A DNA stretch of 64,000 nt, taken from NCBI RefSeq assembly GCF_030817215.1, contig NZ_JAUSZA010000001.1, forward strand, positions 6,794,501 to 6,858,500. The letters run 5' to 3'. The notes under the pieces are model-generated. The model had not been told where the DNA came from. It saw only the letters and a program-made list of their open reading frames with translations, and ran no database searches. Positions 19,284 through 28,096 of this stretch are shown here, piece by piece (position 1 is the first letter of the stretch; each line of letters starts with the position of its first letter). Source of the stretch: Paenibacillus sp. V4I3 (GTDB lineage: Bacteria; Bacillota; Bacilli; Paenibacillales; NBRC-103111). The position numbers were made by a program, and so were the translations under genes.

Positions 19284-20186
19284 TTAGAAAATTCGATATT
19301 TCGCAAATCGATAAGCAACAAAATAAGAGCCCGATATCAGGATAAGCGAAACCAATGATTTAAATAATCCAACCGCAGTTGCGACACCGTATTGGGCATC
19401 TAATAATCCGATCCGATACACAAAAGTATCCAGAATATCGCCGCTTTGATACACTTGCGGACTATACAAGTTAAACACTTGATCGAATCCAGCATTTAAC
19501 AGCTGCCCAAGGCTTAAAACAGACAACAGAACGATGACCATGCGCATTCCGGGAAGGGTGATATGCCAAATCTTATGCCAACGGTTAGCACCATCAATCG
19601 TAGCAGATTCGTACAAACCGGGATCTATGCCGGTTATAGCCGCTAAATAAATGATGGTTCCATAGCCAAAGTTTTTCCAGATATCGGATGACACCAGAGT
19701 AAATGGAAACCAATGATTGTCCCCAAGGAAAAATATTCTCTTAAGTCCGAGCGAATCAAGCAATTCGTTAACAATACCGCTGGAGGGCGATAAAATATCG
19801 ATGAGTATGCCGCCAAGAACGACCCACGAGAGAAAATATGGTAAATAAATGGTCGTTTGTACACTTCTTTTGATGACTTCATTCTTCAATTCGTTGAGAA
19901 GAATGGCAAAAATAATTGGTACGATTAAGCCTAGAATAAGCTTTAGACTCGAAATAAAAAGGGTATTCCACAAGACCTGATTAAAGCTAGGCAGGTTCAT
20001 GACATATTTGAAATTATCCAAACCGATCCACCGCTGATCACCGAAAAGACCTTTTGCAGGAATGAACTTCTGAAATGCGATAATGATTCCTGCCATGGGG
20101 ACATAGGAGAATAGAATAATCAGTACCAGTCCCGGTAATATCATCAGATGCAACGGAAGCTCTCTCCATATTTTCCTGGTTCCCAT
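19284..20186 (-). CDS. carbohydrate ABC transporter permease, LplB/YteP type
   Basis: Second membrane subunit (300 aa) of the same importer. The family signature YVPMAGIIIAFQKF sits in the first periplasmic loop and the EAA loop is LYESATIDGANRWHKIWHITLP. The gene lies 14 bp upstream of the LplC-type permease. GGAGG sits 7 bases before the ATG at 20186, whereas it touches the ATG at 20192, so 20186 is the better start. No ATP-binding subunit is encoded in the operon, as usual for this group. Confidence 0.93.
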   Translation of the reverse strand: MGTRKIWRELPLHLMILPGLVLIILFSYVPMAGIIIAFQKFIPAKGLFGDQRWIGLDNFKYVMNLPSFNQVLWNTLFISSLKLILGLIVPIIFAILLNELKNEVIKRSVQTTIYLPYFLSWVVLGGILIDILSPSSGIVNELLDSLGLKRIFFLGDNHWFPFTLVSSDIWKNFGYGTIIYLAAITGIDPGLYESATIDGANRWHKIWHITLPGMRMVIVLLSVLSLGQLLNAGFDQVFNLYSPQVYQSGDILDTFVYRIGLLDAQYGVATAVGLFKSLVSLILISGSYFVAYRFAKYRIF

Positions 20187-20252
20187 ATCCATCCTCCATC
20201 ATTTGAAGCAAAATAAGCAGAGGAAGGAAGACCACACCTCCTCTGCCCATTG

Positions 20253-21983
20253 CTACTTCTTCGTTTTTACATACCAGTCATTTACTTCTTTCGTAATCTG
20301 ATCTCCGCCCAACTTCGCCCAATCTTTCACAAATTTATCAAATTCATCGACAGATCCACCCATAATGATTTTGGTGTACGTCTCATTCATTAACTTTTCC
20401 AAAGTAGACTTACGCTCAACCATGGTAGGCGTAGGTGCTCCGACAAATTTATCCATAAGGAACTGATTGTTTTTATCGTACTGATCAACGATCCCCTCGG
20501 AGCCTTCCGGACCGTAAATCCGCTCCCATCCCCATAATGCAAATCCTTCCTTCGTTGCTGACTTGTAGGCATCTAGTTTACTTTGAATGGTTTTGGCTTC
20601 CCCTTTCAAAGTCGAGAAGTCTCCGGCTTTACGAGCTGCATCGATCGCTCTGTATGCTTCTACGTTCTTTTTAACCGGAGCTGGAGTGACCGGAGACAGC
20701 TGCCACACACTTTCCGCTTCCGGAGGTGCGTAATACTTGTCAAATTCCGCCGTTGCGCCAAAGTTTTTCTCCAGATGAAGATTAAACAATTTGATGACCG
20801 CTTCAGGATGCTTGAATCCCTTTTTTACCGCAAAAAATTTGGTCGTACTGAATTTCAGAGGAACTTTCGGAGTATCTCCGGATTCCGAAACAATCGGAAA
20901 TGCGCGCCATTGTGAATTAGGCTCATTGTTCTTATTTAATTGTAATGGCCAAATGGAATTCCACTGTTCGCCGTATTCCATTCCGATCTTTCCGGAGGCG
21001 ATTTGCTCGGATACTTTGCCTCCATCTTTTGTACCGAACTCCTGGTCCAATTCACCGTTTTTGAACATGTTCTGAAGAGATTGAAGCGCTTTCTTGACTT
21101 CCGGCTGAATGCCGCCAAAAACCAGATTACCGGAAGCATCCGCCAACCACATATTCGGATAAGCCTTGTAGCCGGCCATGAACCCTTCCAATCCCATGGC
21201 TCCGCCCCATAAGGTCTTGGTTAACCCCAGTCCAAAAGTATCTTTTTTCCCATTGCCATCCGGATCGTTTTCCGCAAATGCTTTCGATATCGCCTGCACA
21301 TCTGCCATCGTCTTCGGAGGCTGTAAGCCTAATTTTTGAAGCCAATCCGTACGAATCCAAATAAACATAGCGCGTTCGAGCGAAGAATCGACCTGCGGGA
21401 TTGCCATCAGTTTGCCGTCAATTGTAACTGCATCGAATGGACCGCTCCCCTCCTGCGATAAAATTTGTTTGGTTAACGGAGAAGCATACTTCTCATATAA
21501 GGCCGTCATATCTTCAATTTGATCGGAGTCAGCTAATTGCTTCAATTGCGTTGCGTTAACTGGAATTACGTCAGGCAGATCACCGGAAGCTAACGTTACA
21601 TTTAACTTCTGTAGATATTGTTCCGAGGTATCGTTACCCTTTACGACCCAACTGTTTTTAATGTTGATGCCCAACTGATCCTTATATAAGCGACTCCAGC
21701 GGTTATCTTCGAATGTCTCGCCTTTAAGCACGCCAAGCACATTATTTTCTACAACATCACTGAGATTTCGTACGAAAGATACATCGATTGGCGGATCATA
21801 CTTGCCAAGAGGGTCTGCATTTGTAACTTTCACATCACTTGCACCAGCAGTGCTTACCGCTTCTTTTGCAGCCTCTTTCTGTCCGGCCGCCGGTCCGTCT
21901 TGGTTACTGCATGCAGCTAAGAAAGTAGAAATGACTAAGAACGAAATGGATAACGCTTTCACTTTATGCTTTTTTTGTTTCAT
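20253..21983 (-). CDS. extracellular oligosaccharide-binding lipoprotein, LplA/YtcQ type
   Basis: Substrate-binding component (576 aa), exported and lipid-anchored: a signal peptide with MKQKKHKVK and a hydrophobic core ends in the lipobox LAAC at about residues 20-23. The remainder is a family-1 type binding fold with acidic low-complexity sequence after the cysteine. ATG 21983 has GGGGG 6-7 bases upstream; the ATG at 22019 lacks one. It is the first gene of the operon (lipoprotein, two permeases, kinase, regulator, GH43), so the promoter should lie within 21984-22170. Confidence 0.92.
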   Translation of the reverse strand: MKQKKHKVKALSISFLVISTFLAACSNQDGPAAGQKEAAKEAVSTAGASDVKVTNADPLGKYDPPIDVSFVRNLSDVVENNVLGVLKGETFEDNRWSRLYKDQLGINIKNSWVVKGNDTSEQYLQKLNVTLASGDLPDVIPVNATQLKQLADSDQIEDMTALYEKYASPLTKQILSQEGSGPFDAVTIDGKLMAIPQVDSSLERAMFIWIRTDWLQKLGLQPPKTMADVQAISKAFAENDPDGNGKKDTFGLGLTKTLWGGAMGLEGFMAGYKAYPNMWLADASGNLVFGGIQPEVKKALQSLQNMFKNGELDQEFGTKDGGKVSEQIASGKIGMEYGEQWNSIWPLQLNKNNEPNSQWRAFPIVSESGDTPKVPLKFSTTKFFAVKKGFKHPEAVIKLFNLHLEKNFGATAEFDKYYAPPEAESVWQLSPVTPAPVKKNVEAYRAIDAARKAGDFSTLKGEAKTIQSKLDAYKSATKEGFALWGWERIYGPEGSEGIVDQYDKNNQFLMDKFVGAPTPTMVERKSTLEKLMNETYTKIIMGGSVDEFDKFVKDWAKLGGDQITKEVNDWYVKTKK

Positions 21984-22180
21984 GAACATCCCCCAGTTCC
22001 TGGTTTTAAAATGCCTCACAGCGATGTTGCTGTGTTATGTACTCATTATAAAATCCATAAAAGAAGCGAGCAATGTGCAACTCTTTACTTTACTTACCTG
22101 TTGTTGTCATCTTGTAAGCGCAAACATCATGTGGCAGACCAACGCAGATTCTTTAATATTTCCTCCTTTTTAATGGATTA

Positions 22181-22208
22181 AGGTCTGTCCCCAAACTGAG
22201 ACAGACCT
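22181..22208. terminator. hairpin terminator between GH43 relic and lipoprotein operon
   Basis: Perfect 9-bp arms AGGTCTGTC and GACAGACCT around a 10-base loop. It would end transcription from the cassette upstream (minus strand) before the lipoprotein operon, or insulate its promoter. The T-run is weak. Confidence 0.6.
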
Positions 22209-22385
22209 CTCATTTGCAAGGATACCTCGGATGATACGGTGGTATATCACTAAGCACTGCATTATAATTCGAATTTCCCCTTGGTTCGTATAAATCATCC
22301 ACCATTCCTTGGTCTGACGATTCCAAATGACTACAGGATCTGCCGCACCGTCATAGAATGGATCCCTAAATAATGGCGATTTCAT
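22209..22385 (-). pseudogene. GH43A 5' fragment, cassette copy 1
   Basis: The first ~35 codons match the N-terminus of the complete GH43 at 33130-34050 (YDGAADPVVIW and EWWMIYTN shared), with about four in five residues identical. Homology stops after YTN and the rest of the enzyme is absent. It keeps a start codon with GGAGAAGGA in front. It is more divergent from the intact gene than the copy-2 fragment at 27080, so this copy separated earlier. Confidence 0.8.
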
Positions 22386-22431
22386 TCCTTCTCCACTCCC
22401 AATATAAAGTATGTTCGAACGTCATGTGCAC

Positions 22432-22623
22432 TTACTTTGCTCCTGCAACCTCATAACAAAATTGGTCTACATCAATATAACCCTGTTCACTCTCGCAGTT
22501 ATCTCCGACTCGAATGACATCCGGATCGCTATAATCTCCTGGCAAGACAGGATTGACATAGGTGCCGTCCCCCTGATCTCCCCAAGCTCCCTTCTTCGAT
22601 AACAGATTGTAGTTATCTTCCAT
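22432..22623 (-). pseudogene. GH43B mini-gene: both ends kept, middle deleted in frame
   Basis: A 63-codon open frame joins the first ~41 residues of the GH43 at 34382-35938 (GDGTYVNPVLPGDYSDPD, including the catalytic-base region) directly to its last ~22 residues (NCESEQGYIDVDQFCYEV). About 455 codons are missing and the frame is preserved across the junction. At the breakpoint only about two bases are shared by the two parental sequences. The flanks are almost identical to the intact copy. No enzyme activity is possible. Whether the peptide is made is unknown. Confidence 0.88.
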
Positions 22624-22791
22624 AACAGGGTCATCCTTTCCGTTCTAAAAGAATATTATATTTTTCCGATGAGATACTCTTGTTTTCCGTCCCGTAAAAA
22701 TACCGGAATCGTGCTTAGTTGAGCTTCAACATAGATGGTTTGTCCGCCTTCGAAGAACCTTCCTGTACGTGCATCCGTCCATCTTGCACCT
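22503..22791 (-). repeat. ~288-bp direct repeat (copy at 35815-36101), near-identical
   Basis: This block covers the 5' end of GH43B, the intergenic spacer and the 3' end of GH31. It recurs at 35815-36101 with only about one mismatch seen by eye. The two copies are 13.3 kb apart in the same orientation and form an ideal substrate for homologous deletion or duplication of everything between. Confidence 0.9.
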
Positions 22792-23420
22792 TCAGGCAGA
22801 TACACCTCTCTCGATACGGTGCCTTCATAAAGGATTGGGGCAACCAGCAGATCCGGACCATACAGGTATTCATCTTTAATATCCCAAACCTTATCGTCCT
22901 TCTGGAATTCATAGAAGAGCGGCCTCATAACCGGCGCACCTTTTTCATGAGCTTCTTTCATCAACTCACGGGTATAATCCCTTAAGGTCTCCCGCAATTC
23001 AATATATTTAACCAATATAGCGTAAGCCTCATCCCCAAAACTCCATATTTCGTTGTTTCCGCCGGTATTTAATGCTTTGCTGCCGTCTTTTCTGAATACT
23101 TCCTTGCCTCCACTGCGATCGCCATGCAATCTCATAACAGGACAGAAAGTCCCCCATTGGAACCATCGGATCAGCAGTTCACGGAATTTGGGATTGTCCG
23201 GGTTATCTCCTGAAAAGCCTCCGATATCCGTCGTCCACCAAGGGATCCCCGCCATGCCCATATGAAGGCCTGCAACGATTTGTTTTCTGAAATCTTCAAA
23301 TGAAGAATGAATATCTCCCGACCACACTAATGCGCCATATCGTTGGCTGCCTGCCCAAGCGCAGCGAACCGTGTTTACGATTTTGTCCTGTCCTTCCGCC
23401 TGCATGCCGTCGAAAAAGGA
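22656..23420 (-). pseudogene. GH31 3' fragment, cassette copy 1
   Basis: Encodes only the C-terminal ~250 residues of the GH31 enzyme at 28097-30106, from DGMQAEGQ to the shared ending LIGKI, with roughly nine in ten residues identical. The acid/base region (WSGDIHSSFEDF) is retained, but the nucleophile region and the N-terminal beta-sandwich are gone. The break lies just before FFDGMQ, and the sequence upstream is unrelated and carries a cre-like site. Inactive. Confidence 0.88.
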
Positions 23421-23512
23421 CTCAGCCGACTGTGTCGTCCGCGCTTTGTACGCGAGACTTTACGAGTTCCATTTGTAAATCTCGATCTGTACATTTCAGC
23501 CCCGCCAGAAAT

Positions 23513-23526
23513 TGAAAACGTTTACT
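23513..23526. promoter_or_regulatory. cre-like CcpA operator
   Basis: TGAAAACGTTTACT matches the consensus TGWAARCGYTWNCW at all 14 positions. It lies 100 bp upstream of the GH31 fragment, in sequence of other origin, so it probably belonged to the promoter of a lost gene. Such sites mediate glucose repression by CcpA/HPr-Ser-P. Confidence 0.7.
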
Positions 23527-23602
23527 AATTCCATTATGCTGTCGGATTTAGCTCCGGTCTTTAGACCTCTTCGGAAATTGTTGTGCTTCTTCAAATACAA
23601 AT

Positions 23603-23627
23603 AGGGGCTTTCCAAGAGATAGCCCCG
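23603..23627 (-). terminator. hairpin after the first GH95 gene
   Basis: Arms GGGGCT and AGCCCC with an 11-base loop, followed on the minus strand by TATTTGTATTTG. It lies about 115 bp beyond the stop at 23743. Confidence 0.5.
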
Positions 23628-23742
23628 TTAAAGAACTTGTTTTTACACCTTTTAGAAATGCCGCGGGTTTGCATTGCCTACGCTGACCGCCATCTGCTCC
23701 GATGGCATGGACGGGGACGGCTTGCAAACCGGGGTCCCAACG

Positions 23743-26112
23743 TTACATATATGAAGGCTTAACCGTATAAATAAACCCGGGCTCCGTATCGAAAGCGATC
23801 GTCCCGTATGCGTTGCTTTCGAACGCAACGGTTCTGCCGTCCGCTTCCACCTTCAGCGGAACTGAAGCCGTAACACGGCAAGGACCGCCGAGAAGCGAAC
23901 GAATCTCTGCCTTTACGAGCGCGTTGTTCTCCCAGGCAAGACCGATCTCAAAGCCCCCTCTTGCTCGAAGTCCTTTGACTGAGCCGGTTTCCCATGCATT
24001 TGGAAGAGCAGGCAGCAGACGGATGGCGCCGGTATGAGACTGCATCAGCATTTCGGCTACGCCGGCCGTTAAGCCGAAATTCCCGTCGATCTGAAACGGC
24101 GGATGCGCGCCGAACAAGTTCGGATAGACGCCGCCGCCTGTGACGCTGCCCACATCGGTGTGAACGAGATTCAGCACGTTCCCGATTAGCTGCAAGGTGC
24201 GGTTTCCGTCGCCGAATCGTGCCCACAGGCTGATTTTCCACGCGAGGCTCCAGCCGGTGCCGATATCGCTGCGCCGTTCGAGCGAGCGCTGCGCCGCTTC
24301 GAACAGCTCCGGCGTTGCCTCCGCGGTCAACTGACAGCCCGGATAAACGCCGAACAGATGCGACACATGGCGATGCTGCACATCCTGATCCTCGAAATCA
24401 AGAAACCATTCCTGAAGCTGACCGTATTTGCCGATCTGATACGGAAGCAGCCTGGACCTAGCCTCCGCCAGCTCCTCCCGGAAGCTATCGTCCATTCCAA
24501 GTATATTCGCCGCCTTGATGCAGTTCGTGAACAAGTCCCAGATCAGTGCATGATCCATCGTCGCCCCTTTGCTGACGGCAGCCATTTGGCCGTTCGGTAA
24601 TACAAACTTATGCTCGGGGGAGGTGGATGGCGATGTGGCCAGCCGACCGTCCGGTTCCTCCTGCAGCCAATCCAGGCAGAAGAGAGCCGCTTCCTTCATG
24701 ATCGGATAGGCGTTGTCACGAAGGAACGACGTATCTCCACCGAATGCATAATGCTCCCACAGATGCTGGCTTAGCCAAGGACCGGCCATGAACCAGCTCG
24801 CCCAAACGGGGTCCCCGTTGCCGAAGTCTCCTACCGGCGCGGAATGGCACCAGATATCGCTGTTGTGATGCGCGACCCAGCCGCGGGCGCCATAATTGAT
24901 GCGCGCGGTTTCCGCCCCTGCCTTGGCCAAATTGCCGATGAAATCAAGCAACGGCCCATGGCATTCGGCCAAGTTGCACGTCTCCGCGAGCCAATAATTC
25001 ATTTCCGCGTTTATATTTAACGTATAATTGCTGCTCCAGGGCGGCCGTGTTTCCTTATTCCAAATTCCCTGTAAATTCGCCGCCTGCGTGCCGGGCCGGG
25101 AACTCGCGATCAGCAGGTACCTGCCGAATTGAAACAGGAGTTCCACCAGTTTCTTGTCCTTCACTCCGTATTCGGCAACGCGTATGTCTGTCGGTACGTC
25201 GCCAGGAATGTCGGATGACCCCAAATCAAGGGTAACTCGATCGTATAAAACGCGATAATCGGCAATGTGAGAGGCATAAAGCTTTGAATAAGTCTTATTA
25301 AGAGCCGCGTTCAAGTGTCTCTCTGCGATTTGGGAAGGGTCGACACCCTCCGCTGCCGGATTACGGTCAAAACCATGAAAGCTCGTTGCTGCGCTAAAAA
25401 TGATGGTCGCGGTTGTAGCTGATTCGACATGCAGTCCGTCATGATCGGCATAAGCGCGGCCATCTTCGGTCTGAATAGCAAGCCTTCCATCGAAGCGTGT
25501 GCCGGATTCGCCGTAGCGAATCGGATTGTTGGTCTGATAGTAATTCGGGTCGACATGGACCGGAGCCCTACCTCTCATCACGATGTGTTCGCCCTCGGGA
25601 CCGGTTTGATGCCGGAGCGGACTCCATAGCTTGGCCGTAAAGTTCAGCATGCCGGGACGGTCCGCCTCGATCCGCATAACAAGAGTTTGATCCGGGAAGG
25701 AAATGAAGCAGGTTCGGGTGTATGTGACTTCCCCGATCCTATACCGAACCGATGCGGCCGCAGTCTCCAGATCCAGCAAACGTTCGTACTGTGTGACATT
25801 ATCGCCGTGATAAAAGTGTACGGTCAAATCCCCAAAAGGCATATATGATTGCGTATAAGGACCCATCGCTTTTTTGCAAAGAGCGTCCGCTTCCTCATTA
25901 TTCCCTTCATTAATTAGACGGCGAATTTCAGGAAGCGCCTTCCGGGCGTTCGGGTTCGTCCCATCCTTCGGTTCCCCCGACCATAGCGTATCCTCATTCA
26001 GTTGCAAGCGTTCGGTCTCGATCCCTCCGAATACCATCGCTCCGATACGGCCGTTTCCTAACGGAAGCGCCTCTGTCCAATAGGATGCAGGTTTCGTGTA
26101 ATTCAGCTTCAA
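23743..26112 (-). CDS. glycoside hydrolase family 95 (alpha-L-fucosidase/alpha-L-galactosidase)
   Basis: Intracellular inverting glycosidase (789 aa, no signal peptide), acting on terminal alpha-1,2-L-fucosyl or L-galactosyl residues, as on xyloglucan side chains. Order: N-terminal beta-sandwich (WTEALPLGNGRIGAMVFGG), helical linker, (alpha/alpha)6 barrel and C-terminal sandwich. Catalytic elements of the family are present: the two Asn that activate water in LNINAEMNYW (~369), the acid Glu region LQEWF (~567) and the Asp in QIDGNFG (~675). The start is TTG at 26112 with GAGGAG 8 bases upstream. It is the complete GH95 of cassette copy 1, preceded downstream by broken GH31 and GH43 pieces. 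A paralogue sits at 30366-32744. Confidence 0.92.
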   Translation of the reverse strand: MKLNYTKPASYWTEALPLGNGRIGAMVFGGIETERLQLNEDTLWSGEPKDGTNPNARKALPEIRRLINEGNNEEADALCKKAMGPYTQSYMPFGDLTVHFYHGDNVTQYERLLDLETAAASVRYRIGEVTYTRTCFISFPDQTLVMRIEADRPGMLNFTAKLWSPLRHQTGPEGEHIVMRGRAPVHVDPNYYQTNNPIRYGESGTRFDGRLAIQTEDGRAYADHDGLHVESATTATIIFSAATSFHGFDRNPAAEGVDPSQIAERHLNAALNKTYSKLYASHIADYRVLYDRVTLDLGSSDIPGDVPTDIRVAEYGVKDKKLVELLFQFGRYLLIASSRPGTQAANLQGIWNKETRPPWSSNYTLNINAEMNYWLAETCNLAECHGPLLDFIGNLAKAGAETARINYGARGWVAHHNSDIWCHSAPVGDFGNGDPVWASWFMAGPWLSQHLWEHYAFGGDTSFLRDNAYPIMKEAALFCLDWLQEEPDGRLATSPSTSPEHKFVLPNGQMAAVSKGATMDHALIWDLFTNCIKAANILGMDDSFREELAEARSRLLPYQIGKYGQLQEWFLDFEDQDVQHRHVSHLFGVYPGCQLTAEATPELFEAAQRSLERRSDIGTGWSLAWKISLWARFGDGNRTLQLIGNVLNLVHTDVGSVTGGGVYPNLFGAHPPFQIDGNFGLTAGVAEMLMQSHTGAIRLLPALPNAWETGSVKGLRARGGFEIGLAWENNALVKAEIRSLLGGPCRVTASVPLKVEADGRTVAFESNAYGTIAFDTEPGFIYTVKPSYM

Positions 26113-26702
26113 ATGATTCGCTCCTCTTCACAAAAAAGTTGCCGCTAACTCCTTCCCATACAGAGCCTGTAGCGGTACATACTTCAATTTATTCTCAACC
26201 CTACTTCCTCATGGAGTTCGAGAAAGATATCGCGGGGCTCCTCCGTCAATATGTTAAGGAAAAAAGCCTCAATGAACCTTTATCTTCTGACCCCGCCATG
26301 CAATCTTTATTTTAACATTATATTTTATTCATCCTATATCGTAATCTAGCATTGATATACTGTTTTTTGATATTTACATATATTCAACCCTCTAAACGCC
26401 GAATCCCACGCTCAATTCTCTGTAAGACAGCTTCAGCGGAAGCCAATTTCCCCTCTAAGCTGGAATCCCCAACCACTGACTCTTTTCCTGAGAGAATTCC
26501 CCCAAGGACAGGTCTCGCATCCCCTTCCGTAACTCTTCCATCCTGAAAAAAGAAGAGGTTTCCCCCACAGATTTCTTAATATATCCTTTTCATTTCCAAT
26601 ACATTAAAAATAAGCAAACTAATTAAAAATGACGAATCTGGCCACAATAAGTTCCATTTCTTCAACATCAAGGAAGCAGGCCGGACAGAAAAAGAGGCCG
26701 TC
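26113..26702. other. 590-bp stretch with relics only
   Basis: No recognised gene. A minus-strand open frame of about 64 codons ends at 26384 (GRVTEGDARPVLGGILSGKE...LQRIERGIRRLEG). It lacks a clear start, looks like the 3' tip of a larger protein and is not assigned to a family. The part around 26290-26360 is AT-rich and may contain promoter elements of the GH95 gene's former neighbour. Confidence 0.4.
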
Positions 26703-27029
26703 CTATGCTAGCAAAATGGTGTTGGAGAACACCGAAATGATTTCATTATTCATTAGGATCATCGATAAGTCGTCATTCGTACTCAGGAAGGTTTGAACCG
26801 TCGGACTGTATAGCAGTGATGTCGAGATTCCATCCATGTCTGAATAGAAGCTCTCCATTTTATCTTCAACCTGAAGCAATATTTTACTAACGGAGTCCGT
26901 AACCTTCTTCTCGATAATGCGCTTTGCAATCGTGTTCGAAATGACAAATAAAATCAAAAGAATGACCAGCATTATCAAGATCAAAAAAAGGACTTGCTTG
27001 ATAAGGCTAAGCTTGCGAAATCGACCCAT
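26703..27029 (-). pseudogene. YesM-type sensor kinase, 5' fragment
   Basis: Encodes the N-terminal membrane anchor (VLFLILIMLVILLILFVIS) and the beginning of the extracellular domain (VEDKMESFYSDMDGISTSLLYSPTVQ) of a YesM-like histidine kinase, then stops. No HAMP, histidine or ATPase domain follows. The ATG at 27029 has GAGGA nine bases upstream. It lies directly behind the GH43A fragment of cassette copy 2, so two unrelated genes were joined by deletion. Confidence 0.8.
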
Positions 27030-27079
27030 GATTTTCATTTCCTCTTGTATTCTTTTACCACTCGGCAACCACTTTCTTC

Positions 27080-27199
27080 CGCCATTGCCCTGCGGTTTGC
27101 GTAAATCTTCCACCATTCCTTGGCTTCTCTGTTCCAAATAACGACCGGATCCGCTGCTCCGTCATAAATAGGGTCTCGATACAATGGCGTTTTCATCAT
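27080..27199 (-). pseudogene. GH43A 5' fragment, cassette copy 2
   Basis: About 40 codons almost identical to the start of the intact GH43 at 33130-34050 (KTPLYRDPIYDGAADPVVIW), then fused to the kinase fragment. The block 27074-27229, including ~30 bp of upstream sequence and the ribosome site GGAGG, matches 33930-34085 with only a handful of differences. Loss of the rest is therefore recent. Confidence 0.88.
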
Positions 27200-27273
27200 A
27201 GCCTCCAGTGTGTGTTCGTCATTTTTAGGATATAACAGGTTTGAAGGAGGGGATTCCAAGCAGGTTTTATTCT

Positions 27274-27302
27274 GATTGGAATGACCTTGTTTCCTTCCAA
27301 TC
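27274..27302 (-). terminator. terminator of the Ig-like relic gene
   Basis: Perfect 8-bp arms GATTGGAA and TTCCAATC around a 13-base loop, 10 bp beyond the stop codon at 27312. It confirms that this stop is the true 3' end of an older gene. Confidence 0.65.
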
Positions 27303-27311
27303 ATTTGTTCA

Positions 27312-27490
27312 CTAAACTTTAACGGTGATCGTCACGCCTGCCGAGTTAACCAGCACGGCGCGGTACTCGTACACTCCCGGCACCTTGCCGCTCACATCAT
27401 CTTTTACCGTATATTTGAACCAATCCGTGGTATAAAGAGAAATATCATCGGAAATTCGTACCCAGTTCGTATAGTGTTGGATGCTATTTG
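27312..27490 (-). pseudogene. 3' end of a secreted multidomain protein (Ig-like domain relic)
   Basis: A frame ending at 27312 reads NWVRISDDISLYTTDW, then KYTVKDDVSGKVPGVYEY and VNSAGVTITVKV. This is a small beta-rich C-terminal domain, typical of the bacterial Ig-like tails of large secreted polysaccharide-active proteins. The rest of the protein is missing; it abuts the GH43B fragment near 27490. Family assignment is tentative. Confidence 0.5.
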
Positions 27491-27850
27491 AGCCCCATCA
27501 AAATGCGGGCCATTGTATAGACGCAAATAGCCGGGCCTTTCCGTTAACGACCATTTGTCGGCTCGCGGCTGGTTCCATTCTCAATGCAGCTCAAGCACCG
27601 CCCGGTCAAAATCGTCATTCGTGGAAAGAACCGTCACGGAATGTCCGTTTATGGGCTTCCTGTCTCCCCATACCATCTCCCCGGAATCCGTCTGGACAAG
27701 TCCGCCCTGATTCGGCTCCCGTTCTACTTCCATGCCGTGCGTATGTCGATTGTAATTGTATTCCAAGCCAATGCTTGTCAAATCATTCACAACTTGGCCG
27801 ATCATTCTCCAATTCACCAGATCTTTGGAATGCAGTATTGCCACCGAAAG
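27490..27850 (-). pseudogene. GH43B with several internal deletions, cassette copy 2
   Basis: Consists of at least three blocks of the GH43 at 34382-35938 joined together: LHSKDLVNWRMIG...LTSIG.EYNYN, then EPNQGGLVQT, then GEMVWG.RKPINGH...DDFDRAVLE, followed by a degenerate start of the C-terminal sandwich. Catalytic residues are lost. Its 5' side is fused into a copy of the terminator hairpin that follows the discoidin/LamG gene (compare 36491-36527). Confidence 0.82.
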
Positions 27851-27880
27851 TCCGGACACGCCGTTCTTGTTCCGGACTCC
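27846..27880. terminator. duplicated terminator and 3' end of the LamG gene
   Basis: The hairpin GAAAGTCCGGA...TCCGGACT and about 35 following bases closely match 36491-36560, the terminator and last codons of the discoidin/LamG gene. A second copy of that gene's 3' end therefore once stood here. Confidence 0.7.
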
Positions 27881-27970
27881 CGTTGGTTCATTCACTTCCG
27901 CTGCATTCTATTTGTTCATCTCTTAACATTGACATCCCGGATAGTCCATTATCTTTTGACTACAGTATAA

Positions 27971-27984
27971 AGCAAGCGCTTTCT
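27971..27984. promoter_or_regulatory. cre-like CcpA operator
   Basis: AGCAAGCGCTTTCT matches TGWAARCGYTWNCW at 12 of 14 positions with an intact AAGCGCTT core. It lies upstream of the decayed GH43B copy and downstream of GH31, so it may be a relic promoter operator. Confidence 0.5.
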
Positions 27985-28021
27985 CGGAGGTATGTCGGCG
28001 GCTCGCATCTCTTGAATAGCA

Positions 28022-28057
28022 GAAAGCTTCCGAATGTATATAGGTTCGGAAGCTTCC
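28022..28057 (-). terminator. intrinsic terminator after GH31
   Basis: Arms GAAAGCTTCCGAA and TTCGGAAGCTTCC around a 10-base loop, 40 bp downstream of the stop at 28097. The poly-T is weak. A similar GAAGCTTC hairpin closes the transporter operon at 38456-38495. Confidence 0.7.
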
Positions 28058-28096
28058 TCTCATTATCATGGCCTTTCGTCTTTTCCTATTCGAATA

